Assembly: GCA_900543975.1 (NCBI GenBank)
Contig: UQTI01000020.1
Location: 1 to 41,202, forward strand
DNA: 41,202 nt
Direction: 5' to 3'
Origin: an uncultured Prevotella sp.
GTDB lineage: Bacteria > Bacteroidota > Bacteroidia > Bacteroidales > Bacteroidaceae
Part shown: positions 8,027 through 17,880 of the stretch, piece by piece
Layout of the letters: every line of letters begins with the position of its first letter
How positions within the stretch are numbered: the stretch's first letter is position 1
The notes under the pieces: model-generated
What the model was told of the DNA's origin: nothing
The model's input: only the letters and a program-made list of their open reading frames with translations
The model's database searches: none
Made by a program: the position numbers and the translations under genes

Positions 8027-9241
8027 TTAAAACATCGTAGCCACTCTTTTCACCCCACTGACAAGAGCATCGATCTCCTCTTTTGTGTTATATAGGGCGA
8101 AGGAGGCACGCACCACGCCCTGCACGCCGAGGCGATCCATGACAGGCTGGGCGCAATGGTGGCCTGTGCGCACGGCTATGCCGAGGCGGTCGAGCAAGGT
8201 GCCCATGTCGAGATGATGGATGTCGCCAACGAGGAACGACACGACAGCGTCCTTGCCAGGGGTGGTGCCGAAGAGACGGATGCCGGGGATGGTCTGCATC
8301 TGTTCCATGCAGTAGGCGGTGAGCTCGCGCTCATGAGCCGCGATGTTCTCCATGCCGAGGGCCGACACATAGTTGAGAGCGGTGGCAAGACCGTGAGTAG
8401 CCACATAGTCGGGGGTGCCAGCCTCAAACTTAAACGGCAGACGCTCGAAGACCGTGCGCTCGAAGCTCACGCTCTCAATCATCTCGCCACCACCCTGATA
8501 GGGCGGCAGACGGTCGAGCCACTCTTCCTTGCCGTAGAGCACCCCCACACCTGTGGGGCCATAGATCTTATGTCCACTGAAAGCGAAGAAGTCGCAATTG
8601 AGGTCCTGCACGTCGACCTTGAAATGGGGTGTCGACTGTGCTCCGTCCACCAGCACAGGCACGCCGTGTTCATGAGCAATGCGCACAATGTCTTTCACGG
8701 GGTTCACCGTGCCGAGGGTGTTGCTCACATGCGCCACGCTAACGATCTTCGTGCGGTCAGAAAACAGCTTCTCATACTCGTCCATGAGCAGGTTGCCACT
8801 GTCGTCGATGGGTATGACCTTAAGAGCGATGCCGCGCTTTGCTGCCTGCAGCTGCCACGGCACGATGTTAGAATGGTGCTCCATGACGCTCACGATCACC
8901 TCGTCGCCCTCGCCCATAAACTCTTCACAGAACGAGCTGACCACGAGGTTTATGCTCTCGGTGGTGCCGCGCGTGAAGATAATCTCCTCGGTCTTGGGAG
9001 CGTTGATGAAACGGCGCACGGTCTCACGCGCCGCCTCATGCAGGTCAGTGGCCTGTTGCGAGAGATAATGCACGCCACGGTGCACGTTGGCGTTGACATT
9101 AAGATACTCGTCGCGCATGGCATCGAGCACACAGAGCGGCTTCTGTGTTGTCGCCGCGTTGTCGAGATAGACGAGCGGACGGTCGTAGACGGTGCGAGAG
9201 AGAATAGGAAAATCGTCTCTCACCTTTTGTATGTTGTACAT
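8027..9241 (-). CDS. sufS: Cysteine desulfurase SufS
   Basis: 404-residue class V aminotransferase-fold enzyme, full length. It takes sulfur from L-cysteine as a persulfide, releasing alanine, and supplies the SUF Fe-S scaffold in the cytoplasm. The PLP-binding lysine is K225 in FSGHKIYGPTG, and the persulfide cysteine is C363 in RTGHHCAQP. The N-terminal YLDNAATTQKP motif is typical of the SufS/CsdA group. Last gene of the suf cluster, 203 nt after sufD, so it is separated by a repeat-filled gap. The TAA stop is directly followed by a family A repeat. No sufE or sufU partner is seen in this window. Confidence 0.96.
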   Translation of the reverse strand: MYNIQKVRDDFPILSRTVYDRPLVYLDNAATTQKPLCVLDAMRDEYLNVNANVHRGVHYLSQQATDLHEAARETVRRFINAPKTEEIIFTRGTTESINLVVSSFCEEFMGEGDEVIVSVMEHHSNIVPWQLQAAKRGIALKVIPIDDSGNLLMDEYEKLFSDRTKIVSVAHVSNTLGTVNPVKDIVRIAHEHGVPVLVDGAQSTPHFKVDVQDLNCDFFAFSGHKIYGPTGVGVLYGKEEWLDRLPPYQGGGEMIESVSFERTVFERLPFKFEAGTPDYVATHGLATALNYVSALGMENIAAHERELTAYCMEQMQTIPGIRLFGTTPGKDAVVSFLVGDIHHLDMGTLLDRLGIAVRTGHHCAQPVMDRLGVQGVVRASFALYNTKEEIDALVSGVKRVATMF

Positions 9242-9446
9242 CTTTTTTCTTTTTTATTTCAAAGCCTTTATAGGCCTCCTTTGATAGGCCTTTAAGCCTA
9301 CCTAAGCATTGTTAGCCCTTTTTTAAGCCTACCTAAGCCTTTCTAAACCGAAGGGAATTAGAGAGCGAGATCGGCAAAGCTATTGAATTCTTCACTCTTC
9401 GTTCTTCACTCTTCACTTAATAAGCTCTTCACTTAATAAGCTCTTC
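9242..9446. repeat. Repeat-filled sufD-sufS gap
   Basis: Two copies of AAGCCTACCTAAGC (9294-9307 and 9325-9338) and two TATAGGCCT-like pieces are followed by a family A array at 9376-9446 (GAATTCTTCACTCTTC, then repeated CTCTTCACTTAATAAG). The last TCA of the array is the sufD stop codon. No promoter consensus was recognised. Confidence 0.7.
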
Positions 9447-10788
9447 ACTTGCACATCTTGCATCCCTCACACTTTGTCAGTTCGCCTCGGAAGCGTTTTT
9501 CGACAAGATAGTGGAGGCGGTCGCGAAGCGGTTCGAGCTTGATTTGGTCGATGACCTCGTTGATGAAGGCAAACTCGAGCAGCAGCTTGGCTTCCTTCTC
9601 GCTGATGCCACGCTGACGCATGTAGAAGAGAGCGGCGTCGTTGAGCTGACCCACGGTGGAGCCGTGTGAGCATTTCACGTCGTCGGCATAGATCTCGAGC
9701 ATGGGCTGTGTGTACATGCGTGCCTCCTTTGTGGCACACAGGTTCTGGTTGCGCTCCTCGCTGACGGTCTTCTGCGCTCCGTGACGCACGAGCACGCGGC
9801 CGGCAAAGGCACCTGTCGACTTGTCATCGAGCACATATTTGTAAAGCTCATGACTTGTGCAGTGGGGTACCTGGTGGTCGATGAGCGTGTTGTTGTCGAT
9901 GTGCTGTGCCTTGTCGGCAATGACGCATCCGTTGCACCAACACTCTGCTCCCTCGCCCTTGAGCAACACGTCGAGACGGTTGCGTGTCGTGCCGTTGTGC
10001 AGCGTTATGACGTTGTGGTTAACACGGCTGTCGGCCTGTTGCTCAATGTAGACGTTCGACACACGCGTGTTCTTATAGTGGGTCTCCTCCATGCAGTAGA
10101 GGTCAAGCGATGCGTTGCGTCCCACATAAGCCTCAATGACCTGTGTTGCGAGAAACTCGCGGTCGTCGGCAGCATGGTCACAGAACAGCAGTTTGGCTTC
10201 AGCACCCTCCTCCATGACGATGAGCACGCGACGGTTCACCATGAGCGGCACGTCAGAGCGCAAGATGTTGATGACCTGTATGGTGCGGTCCACCTTCACG
10301 CCCCGCTTCACATAGACGAGCAGACCGTCCTGTGCCAGCATGGTGTTGAGGGCTGTTATGCCATCCTCGTCGGCATGTGAGAGCTGCGCATAATGGTCAG
10401 CCACAAACTGCGGGTTCGCCTGAGCATAGGCAGCGAGCGAGTCGACCACCACGCCCTCGGGCAGGTTCTCCTTGGGCTGCAGGGCAGCGCGGAACTGGTC
10501 GTTAACGATAAAATAGAGCGATGTGCTGAGGTTCGGCACGTCGCAACGGAACGCCTTGTAGGGGTCTACAGGAATCTCCAGACGGTTAACGTTGACGCCA
10601 TAGTCGGGTGCGAACAGCTCGTCAACGCTTGTATATTTGTATCTCTCTACCTTTCTTGAAGGGAACCCTTGTCGCTCAAACTGTTCAAAGGCAGCGTCGC
10701 GCACGGCGTTTAGCGGTGCGGCACTGTGAGCGCAGATCTGTTCTCTACATTCGCGGTAGAGGTCGATGTATTGTTTTTCGCTGTGCAT
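9445..10788 (-). CDS. sufD: Fe-S cluster assembly protein SufD
   Basis: 447-residue SufBD-family protein, partner of SufB in the SufBC2D scaffold complex. The SufBD core covers about 170-420, with recognisable segments VNHNVITLHNG and DDVKCSHGSTVGQL and a conserved histidine in KCSHG. ATG at 10788 gives the usual N-terminal helical region. Starts 33 nt after sufC, so the two are almost certainly co-transcribed. The C-terminus is Cys-rich (CEGCKMCK), which I do not regard as typical of SufD. The final AAG-TGA is part of a family A repeat unit. Confidence 0.95.
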   Translation of the reverse strand: MHSEKQYIDLYRECREQICAHSAAPLNAVRDAAFEQFERQGFPSRKVERYKYTSVDELFAPDYGVNVNRLEIPVDPYKAFRCDVPNLSTSLYFIVNDQFRAALQPKENLPEGVVVDSLAAYAQANPQFVADHYAQLSHADEDGITALNTMLAQDGLLVYVKRGVKVDRTIQVINILRSDVPLMVNRRVLIVMEEGAEAKLLFCDHAADDREFLATQVIEAYVGRNASLDLYCMEETHYKNTRVSNVYIEQQADSRVNHNVITLHNGTTRNRLDVLLKGEGAECWCNGCVIADKAQHIDNNTLIDHQVPHCTSHELYKYVLDDKSTGAFAGRVLVRHGAQKTVSEERNQNLCATKEARMYTQPMLEIYADDVKCSHGSTVGQLNDAALFYMRQRGISEKEAKLLLEFAFINEVIDQIKLEPLRDRLHYLVEKRFRGELTKCEGCKMCK

Positions 10789-10821
10789 TGTTTCGTTTTT
10801 TTTATTTTAAAATCAAAAACT

Positions 10822-11571
<750 letters not shown>

Positions 11572-11625
11572 ATTTAGACGTCTTTGTTTTTATCTTTTTT
11601 TATTATTCTGTTTTCTTCTGTGGCC

Positions 11626-11753
11626 GCTGGCTGCCATCGCTTCGTCGATAAGCATCGGCTGGTTGCCATTGCTTCATCAATAAGCATCGGCTGGTTGCCA
11701 TTGCATCATCAATAAGCATCGGCTGGCTGCCATCGCTTCATCAATAAGCATCG
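11626..11753. repeat. Four 32-nt tandem repeats overlapping a stop codon
   Basis: Units at 11626-11657, 11658-11689, 11690-11721 and 11722-11753 share GCTGGYTGCCATYGC followed by RTAAGCATCG. The fourth unit contains the stop codon (11741-11743) and the last three sense codons of the upstream minus-strand gene. The array thus looks like a gene end amplified into the intergenic region before sufC. Confidence 0.85.
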
Positions 11754-12643
11754 AGCACACGCTTCAACCTTGCCTTCTGATGTTCCTTCTTCGTTTCCTT
11801 TTTAGGCTCATCGTCGGGACAATAGAGTCCGAGCGCTGTCGCTATAAACTTGTAGAGCGTGTTGCCGTCGTCAGACGTGAACCTGAACGGGAAGGTAAGC
11901 TTCAGCCCGATCTGTATGTTGTGGCGGTGCATGTTGGAGCGCATGTCGTAGGTCTCGGGCTGTCCGTTATATGTCGTGCTTACGCTTGTCTTGCCGTTGA
12001 GGGCAAGCGGGAAGCCATACTGAAACTCAAGGGCGAGCGACGAGAACAGGTAGCAGTCGAGCCCAATGGCTGGTGCCACGCTAAAGCGCGGATAGCTTAT
12101 AGAGTAGTGGCGCTCATGGCTATAGTTTGTTCCCATGCCCGAAGAGCTGACCTCCATGTAGCCCGTCTCGTTCTGCGTCCCCACGTTGGTGTAGGTCACA
12201 ATGGCGGCGTAAGGCTGTATGGCGCAACCGTTAGACAACGGATAACAGCGTGCTCCCAGCACGATGTTGCGCAACGTTGCCGACACGTCGCCACTGAACC
12301 ATTGGAGCACCTCGGCGTTATAGCCTCCCACCACCGAAAAGTGGTCGTTGGGAAGATAATACTCCAACATGATGTTGCCCAACGGGTTTGCGAACGACGC
12401 CGATCTCTCGTCATGCGCTGCATTATGGTCTCTGTCTGCCGTCGTAGGACAAGAAAGGTTCATGCCCGTTATGACCGCCCAACGGCGCGGCATGTCATCG
12501 TCGTCATCATTGGCGGCATTGGCAGCAACGTTAGCGGTAGCAGCAACGTTAGCGGCAGCATCGACATTGGCGGCAGTCAGTGTGCTGAACGGGAAAGCTG
12601 AAAGAGCTGCAAGAACAGCCGACATTATTGTTTTGCGAAACAC
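11741..12643 (-). CDS. Putative outer-membrane beta-barrel protein within the suf cluster
   Basis: 300-residue exported protein. A signal peptide is followed by an Ala/Asn-rich repeat tract (ANVAAT/ANVDAA, 18-nt units) and an acidic DDDDD stretch. The rest has alternating aromatic and small residues typical of outer-membrane beta-barrels (for example IMLEYYLPNDHFSVVGGYN and LALEFQYGFPLALNG). A charged C-terminal tail (about 275-300) follows. The start is uncertain: GTG at 12643 gives a basic signal-peptide N-terminus (MFRKTI), while ATG at 12625 would lack positive charges, so GTG is preferred. No link to Fe-S assembly is evident. It sits between sufB and sufC and is flanked by repeats on both sides, which suggests insertion into an older operon. 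Confidence 0.7.
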   Translation of the reverse strand: MFRKTIMSAVLAALSAFPFSTLTAANVDAAANVAATANVAANAANDDDDDMPRRWAVITGMNLSCPTTADRDHNAAHDERSASFANPLGNIMLEYYLPNDHFSVVGGYNAEVLQWFSGDVSATLRNIVLGARCYPLSNGCAIQPYAAIVTYTNVGTQNETGYMEVSSSGMGTNYSHERHYSISYPRFSVAPAIGLDCYLFSSLALEFQYGFPLALNGKTSVSTTYNGQPETYDMRSNMHRHNIQIGLKLTFPFRFTSDDGNTLYKFIATALGLYCPDDEPKKETKKEHQKARLKRVLDAY

Positions 12644-12649
12644 TTGTTT

Positions 12650-12878
12650 TCGATTTTTGATTTTTGAATTTTGAATTTTGAATTGTTGCGGCTCTGCCGC
12701 AATGTTGAATTTTGAATTTTGAATTATTGCGCCGTTGGCGCAATTTTGAGTTATGGATTTTTGATTTATTCTTTTTTTCGATTATTAGAAACTCACAAAT
12801 CAAAATTCAAAAATTCAAAATTGCGGCAGAGCCGCAACAATTCAAAACTCAAAACTCAAAATTCAAAATTCAAAACCT
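12650..12878. repeat. Family D repeats in opposed orientations
   Basis: Plus-oriented TTTTGAATT arrays carry hairpins TTGCGGC-TCT-GCCGCAA (12686-12702) and TTGCGCC-GTT-GGCGCAA (12727-12743). A reversed copy at 12780-12878 carries the hairpin at 12821-12837. The reversed copy begins directly after the sufB stop codon. Arms around 12655-12702 and 12821-12868 could form one long stem. Confidence 0.8.
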
Positions 12879-14330
12879 CTATCCCACCGTTCCTTCCAGC
12901 GACACGCTGAGGAGCTTCTGTGCCTCGACGGCAAACTCCATTGGCAGCTTGTTGAGCACCTCCTTGGCATAACCGTTCACGATCAAGCCCACGGCCTGCT
13001 CTGTGGGTATGCCACGCTGGTTACAGTAGAAGAGCTGGTCTTCGCTGATCTTTGATGTTGTGGCCTCATGCTCCACCACGGCGCTGTCGTTGTGAATGTC
13101 CATGTAGGGGAAGGTGTGGGCGCCACAGTCGGAGCCGAGGAGCAGCGAGTCGCACGACGAGTAGTTGCGTGCGTTGTCGGCGTTGCTGGTGGCACGCACC
13201 AGTCCGCGGTACGAGTTCTGGCTGTGTCCTGCCGAGATGCCCTTCGATATGATTGTCGACTTGGTGTTCTTTCCCATGTGTATCATCTTCGTGCCGGTGT
13301 CGGCCTCCTGATAGTTGTTTGTCACCGCCACCGAGTAGAACTCGGCCTGTGAGCCGTCGCCGCGCAAGATGCACGACGGATATTTCCATGTTATGGCCGA
13401 TCCCGTCTCCACCTGTGTCCACGACAGTTTCGAGTTGACACCTCGCAGGTCGCCACGCTTGGTCACGAGGTTCAGCACGCCACCCTTGCCGTGCTCGTTG
13501 CCTGGGTACCAGTTCTGCACGGTCGAGTATTTCACCTCCGCGTTGTTGTTCACCACAATCTCCACGATGGCGGCATGCAACTGGTTCTCGTCGCGCATAG
13601 GCGCTGTGCACCCCTCAAGGTAGCTCACATAAGCGTCGTCGTCGGCCACGATCAGTGTGCGTTCAAACTGTCCCGTGTTTCTTGCGTTTATGCGGAAATA
13701 GGAGCTAAGCTCCATGGGGCAGCGCACACCTTTGGGAATGAAGACAAACGATCCGTCTGAGAACACGGCGCTGTTGAGGGCGGCATAGAAATTGTCGCGA
13801 TAGGGCACCACCGTTCCGAGATATTGCTTCACGAGGTCGGGATGGTTCTTTATGGCGTCGCCGATGGAGCAGAAAATTATTCCTTTCTCTGCGAGTTTCT
13901 CCTTGAAGGTGGTCTTCACCGACACCGAGTCCATAATAGCATCCACCGCCACGCCGCTGAGCGCCAGTCGCTCTTCGAGCGGAATGCCGAGCTTGTCGAA
14001 TGTCTTCATGAGCTCAGGGTCTATCTCCTTCTTCTCATCCTTCTTCTTTGCCAACGGGTCGGCATAATAAGAGATTGCCTGGTAGTCGATCTCAGGCAGG
14101 TGCACATGTCCCCATGTGGGCTGCTTGAGCGTCTGCCAGTGGCGGAACGCCTTGAGGCGGAACTCGAGCATCCAGTCGGGCTCGCCCTTCTTCTGCGAGA
14201 TCAGTCGCACAACATCCTCGTTGAGACCTTTCTCTATGATGTCGGTGTGCACGTCTGTGGTGAAGCCATATTCATATTTCTGCTCCGCCACCTGTCGCAC
14301 AAAGGCATTTTTTGTATCTTTATTTTCCAT
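12879..14330 (-). CDS. sufB: Fe-S cluster assembly scaffold SufB
   Basis: 483-residue SufB, the scaffold on which Fe-S clusters are built with SufC and SufD. The N-terminal EYGFTTDVHTD and PDWMLEFRLKAF segments, central YLEGCTAPM and C-terminal SCDSLLLGSDCGAHTFPY with VEHEATTSKIS are classic SufB motifs. Full length. First gene of the suf cluster, 360 nt after infB in the same direction. The TAG stop is followed immediately by a family D repeat. In related Bacteroidales, as I recall, a CvpA-family gene sits between infB and sufB; none is seen here. Confidence 0.96.
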   Translation of the reverse strand: MENKDTKNAFVRQVAEQKYEYGFTTDVHTDIIEKGLNEDVVRLISQKKGEPDWMLEFRLKAFRHWQTLKQPTWGHVHLPEIDYQAISYYADPLAKKKDEKKEIDPELMKTFDKLGIPLEERLALSGVAVDAIMDSVSVKTTFKEKLAEKGIIFCSIGDAIKNHPDLVKQYLGTVVPYRDNFYAALNSAVFSDGSFVFIPKGVRCPMELSSYFRINARNTGQFERTLIVADDDAYVSYLEGCTAPMRDENQLHAAIVEIVVNNNAEVKYSTVQNWYPGNEHGKGGVLNLVTKRGDLRGVNSKLSWTQVETGSAITWKYPSCILRGDGSQAEFYSVAVTNNYQEADTGTKMIHMGKNTKSTIISKGISAGHSQNSYRGLVRATSNADNARNYSSCDSLLLGSDCGAHTFPYMDIHNDSAVVEHEATTSKISEDQLFYCNQRGIPTEQAVGLIVNGYAKEVLNKLPMEFAVEAQKLLSVSLEGTVG

Positions 14331-14690
14331 TGTTGCTGTTATGTTTGCAGGGTGCTGCTTCTATCTTTCGGCAGGCTAACGCTTTATCGCGAAAGCCGCG
14401 ATGTCTTCGACAAAAAAATGTCATGTGTCCGAAAGAAAAACGACATGTCCCCTATTAAAATGCAAAATTACAAAATAAGCAATTATTATCGTAACGTTTT
14501 ACGTTTTTTTTGGCTTTTACAGCTGTTCGTCAAAATAAAAAAAACACAAGTTAGTGCATGCGCATAATCGCATAACACAAACCTGTGTTTTTATCATGAC
14601 TCATTATTTTTCTATTCCACACTTAGCTCATCAAAGCGCCATAGACAGACCTGCCAAGCGCCATAGACAAGCGGCTATCATGCGAGCGTC
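14331..14690 (-). promoter_or_regulatory. sufB leader and infB-sufB intergenic region
   Basis: On the minus strand a possible -7 box TAATTTTG lies at 14463-14470, without a convincing -33, and would give a leader of about 125 nt. The leader holds a clear small hairpin, ATCGCG-N5-CGCGAT (14386-14402). Next to the infB stop are two 22-nt units starting GCGCCATAGACA (about 14637-14680). No gene is seen. Confidence 0.4.
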
Positions 14691-17624
14691 TTACAGCGTC
14701 TGCTTAACCTCAATCTCGGTGAAGGTCTCGAGCACGTCGCCCACCTGAATGTCGTTGAAGTTGACGAGCGAGATACCACACTCGAAGTTGGTGGCCACCT
14801 CCTTGACGTCATCCTTGTAACGCTTGAGGGCAGCGATGTCGGCGGTGTGAACCACGATACCGTCGCGCACCACGCGTGCGCGGTCGACGCGGTGAACCTT
14901 GCCTTCTGTAACCATACATCCGGCAACGGTGCCCACCTTCGAGATCTTGTAGACCTCGCGCACCTCAACCTGTCCTGTGACAACCTCCTTCTTGACCTTG
15001 TCGAGCATACCCTCCATGGCAGAAGTGACATCGTCGATGGCGTCGTAGATAACCGAGTAGGTGTTGATCTCCACGCCAGCCTGGTCAGCCTGCTTGCGTG
15101 CTGCAGCCGAAGGACGCACCTGGAAGCCCACGATGATGGCATCGGAAGCGTCGGCGAGCGTAACATCGCTCTCTGAAATCTGGCCCACGGCCTTGAAGAT
15201 GACGTTGACCTTGATCTTCTCTGTAGAGAGCTTGATGAACGAGTCGCTCAGAGCCTCTACCGAACCGTCGGTGTCGCCCTTTACGATGATGTTCAGCTCC
15301 TTGAATGATCCAAGGGCAATGCGGTGTGAGATATCTGACAGGGTGAGACGCTTCTGTGTGCGCAGACTCTGCTCACGCTGTAGCTGTGTGCGCTTGTTTG
15401 CGATGTCGCGAGCCTCCTGCTCTGTCTCGAGCACATGGAACGAGTCGCCGGCTGTGGGCGCACCGTTCAGACCCAAGATTATTGCTGGCTCTGCCGGTCC
15501 TGCCTTCTCTATGCGGGCGTTACGCTCGTTAAACATGGCCTTGATGCGTCCCCAGCTTGTGCCGGCAATCACGTTGTCGCCCACGCGGAGCGTACCGTTG
15601 CTCACGAGCACCGTTGACACATAGCCACGTCCCTTGTCGAGAGACGACTCGATGATTGAACCTGTTGCCTTGCGGTTGGGGTTAGCCTTCAGGTCGAGCA
15701 TCTCAGCCTCAAGGAGCACCTTCTCCAGCAGTTCGCTGATGCCGATACCCTTCTTGGCGCTGATCTCCTGACACTGGTACTTGCCGCCCCACTCTTCAAC
15801 GAGCAGGTTCATGGCAGCCAGTTCCTCACGCACACGGTCGGGGTTGGCACCTGGCTTGTCGATTTTGTTGATTGCGAACACCATCGGCACGTTAGCAGCC
15901 TGGGCATGTGCGATAGCCTCCTTTGTGGTGGGCATGACAGCGTCGTCGGCAGCAACGATGATGATTGCGATATCGGTAACCTGAGCACCACGGGCACGCA
16001 TGGCGGTGAAGGCCTCGTGACCCGGTGTGTCGAGGAATGTTATGCGGCGTCCGTCCTCAAGCTTCACGTTGTAAGCACCAATGTGTTGGGTGATGCCACC
16101 TGCCTCACCGGCGATGACGTTGGTCTTGCGTATGTAGTCGAGCAGCGATGTCTTACCGTGGTCAACGTGTCCCATGACGGTCACGATAGGAGCGCGCGGC
16201 ACGAGATCGTTCTCGTCGTCAGCCTCTTCTGTGATGGCCTCCTGCACCTCTGCACTGACATATTCGGTCTTGAACCCAAACTCCTCTGCCACGAGGTTTA
16301 TGGTCTCGGCGTCGAGGCGCTGGTTGATAGACACCATGATGCCCACGCTCATGAGTGTTCCGATGACCTGGTTGACGTTGATGTTCATCATCGTAGCCAG
16401 CTCGCTCACGGTCACGAACTCGGTGAGCTTCAGTGTTTTGCTCTCCTTCTTCTCCTCGCGGCGCTCCTCGTTCATCTTCTCCTGAGCAGCTTCACGCTTC
16501 TCCTTACGATACTTGGCGCCCTTCTTTGTCTGGTTCTGCTTGTTTGTGAGGCGTGCGAGTGTCTCCTTAACCTGACGTGCCACGTCCTCATCATTAACCT
16601 CAACGGGCTTCTGGTTGCGGTTGCGGTTCTTCTTTTTCTTTCCGTTGCCGGCGCCGCCGTTTCCGCCGGCACTGTTGCCGCCGCCGTTGTTGTTGCGTCC
16701 ACCCTGCTGGTTAGACGCAGCGTTTATGTCGACGCGCACCTTGTTTATGCGCTCGCGCTTCTTCTTGCCGTCGCGCTGCTGCTGAGCCTTCTCCTCGCGC
16801 TCCTTGCGCTTCTCCTCCTTCGACTTCTTCTTGGGACGGGTGCTCTGGTTGAGCGTTGCGAGGTCTATCTTTCCGAGCACGTTCACCTTAGGAGCGTTCA
16901 GCATCTTCTTCTCGCTCTTTGTAGTGAAGATGTCGTCGCTCTTCTGCTGCTGTGCCAGATGCTTCTGCTCCAGCGGTGTGCGCTGGTCGGCGGGCTTGTC
17001 GCCAGCAGCTACAGGAGCCTCCTGTGCTACGTTGGCAGCGGCTTTAACCTCGGGCTGTGCCTTCTTCTGCTCAGCCTCCTGCGCCTTAGGCGCTGCGGGC
17101 TTAGCCTCAGCGTGCTGTGCAGCAGGCTTCTGTGCGTTCTGCTGTGCAGGCTTAGCTTCTGCGGGCTTTGCGGCGTTATTCACTGCGGGCTTCTGTGCTG
17201 CCCCGTTGTTGGCTTTTGCAGAGTCGTGGCTCACGGCAGCAGTCACGTTCTTGCTGTTCTTTCCGGCAGTCTGAGCGGCAGGCTTTGAAGGCTGCTTCTT
17301 TCCCAAACTGTCGAGGTCTATTTTTCCCAGGGGCTTATACTGCTGCACTCCTGCGGGGAGCACACGCTCTGTACGGCCTTCCTTAGCCTGGTCCTTGGCC
17401 TGTTTCTTGTCCTTGGGCTTCTTCTGGAGCAGCTTCTCGGCTTGCGAGCGCACCTCCTTGTCCTGCTTGAAGGCTTCTACCAGAGCGTTATACTGCTGGT
17501 CGTTGAGCTTGAAGCTCAGCTCCTGTTTCACCTCTCCCAGTTCACTTCTCTTTTCAAGGAATTCAACTGCCGTTTGAAGTCCTATATTCAATTCGCTTAA
17601 TGCTTTGTTTAACCTGATGCTCAT
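14691..17624 (-). CDS. infB: Translation initiation factor IF-2
   Basis: 977-residue GTPase that places initiator tRNA on the 30S subunit. A long, low-complexity N-terminal half (about 80-370) is rich in Ala, Gln, Lys and Glu, with a Gly/Asn-rich tract. The IF2_N-type domain (about 395-460, SELATMMNINVNQVIGTLM) follows. The G domain has a P-loop GHVDHGKT at 485-492, then DTPGHEAF and NKIDKP. Domains II to IV complete the C-terminus (ending EIEVKQTL). Full length. Third gene of rimP-nusA-infB, but separated from nusA by 256 nt containing a hairpin. Small 22-nt repeats follow the stop codon. Confidence 0.97.
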   Translation of the reverse strand: MSIRLNKALSELNIGLQTAVEFLEKRSELGEVKQELSFKLNDQQYNALVEAFKQDKEVRSQAEKLLQKKPKDKKQAKDQAKEGRTERVLPAGVQQYKPLGKIDLDSLGKKQPSKPAAQTAGKNSKNVTAAVSHDSAKANNGAAQKPAVNNAAKPAEAKPAQQNAQKPAAQHAEAKPAAPKAQEAEQKKAQPEVKAAANVAQEAPVAAGDKPADQRTPLEQKHLAQQQKSDDIFTTKSEKKMLNAPKVNVLGKIDLATLNQSTRPKKKSKEEKRKEREEKAQQQRDGKKKRERINKVRVDINAASNQQGGRNNNGGGNSAGGNGGAGNGKKKKNRNRNQKPVEVNDEDVARQVKETLARLTNKQNQTKKGAKYRKEKREAAQEKMNEERREEKKESKTLKLTEFVTVSELATMMNINVNQVIGTLMSVGIMVSINQRLDAETINLVAEEFGFKTEYVSAEVQEAITEEADDENDLVPRAPIVTVMGHVDHGKTSLLDYIRKTNVIAGEAGGITQHIGAYNVKLEDGRRITFLDTPGHEAFTAMRARGAQVTDIAIIIVAADDAVMPTTKEAIAHAQAANVPMVFAINKIDKPGANPDRVREELAAMNLLVEEWGGKYQCQEISAKKGIGISELLEKVLLEAEMLDLKANPNRKATGSIIESSLDKGRGYVSTVLVSNGTLRVGDNVIAGTSWGRIKAMFNERNARIEKAGPAEPAIILGLNGAPTAGDSFHVLETEQEARDIANKRTQLQREQSLRTQKRLTLSDISHRIALGSFKELNIIVKGDTDGSVEALSDSFIKLSTEKIKVNVIFKAVGQISESDVTLADASDAIIVGFQVRPSAAARKQADQAGVEINTYSVIYDAIDDVTSAMEGMLDKVKKEVVTGQVEVREVYKISKVGTVAGCMVTEGKVHRVDRARVVRDGIVVHTADIAALKRYKDDVKEVATNFECGISLVNFNDIQVGDVLETFTEIEVKQTL

Positions 17625-17810
17625 TCTGTTTTTTTATCGTTCATCATGCGTGACGGTGCCTCTTCCCCGTAAGCAGGAACCTGAGGTTGCTGCTTCGCTG
17701 TCGCTGCTACGCCATGGCGCATATAGTTTTCTTTTTTAATAAAATTATTGTCTGCACGACCTCTCGCGGCTTGTCTCTGCAAGCGCCTGTCGGCAATATG
17801 TTTTGGTCAA

Positions 17811-17856
17811 CTTGCCGTGGCAGGTGCGTGTCGTCACACCGTCCTGCCGTGGCAAG
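17811..17856. other. Hairpin in the nusA-infB intergenic region
   Basis: Arms CTTGCCGTGGCAGG (17811-17824) and CCTGCCGTGGCAAG (17843-17856) pair at 12 of 14 positions. An inner GTGT/ACAC pair sits in the loop. It lies 24 nt after the nusA stop and has no long T run. It may reduce read-through or protect the upstream mRNA. The remaining 17625-17810 shows no gene; it holds CGCGGCTTGTCTCT (17765-17778), also found at 25344-25357. Confidence 0.55.
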
Positions 17857-17880
17857 GATAGAAATGAGAGCCGGAGAAAA

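Noticed and set aside
14386..14402. Riboswitch in the sufB leader
   Set aside because: Only one small hairpin is clear and no known riboswitch core was recognised.
15906..17288. 460-codon open frame antisense to infB
   Set aside because: A shadow of the Ala/Lys-rich IF-2 coding sequence; Leu/Val-rich translation with no domain and no promoter.
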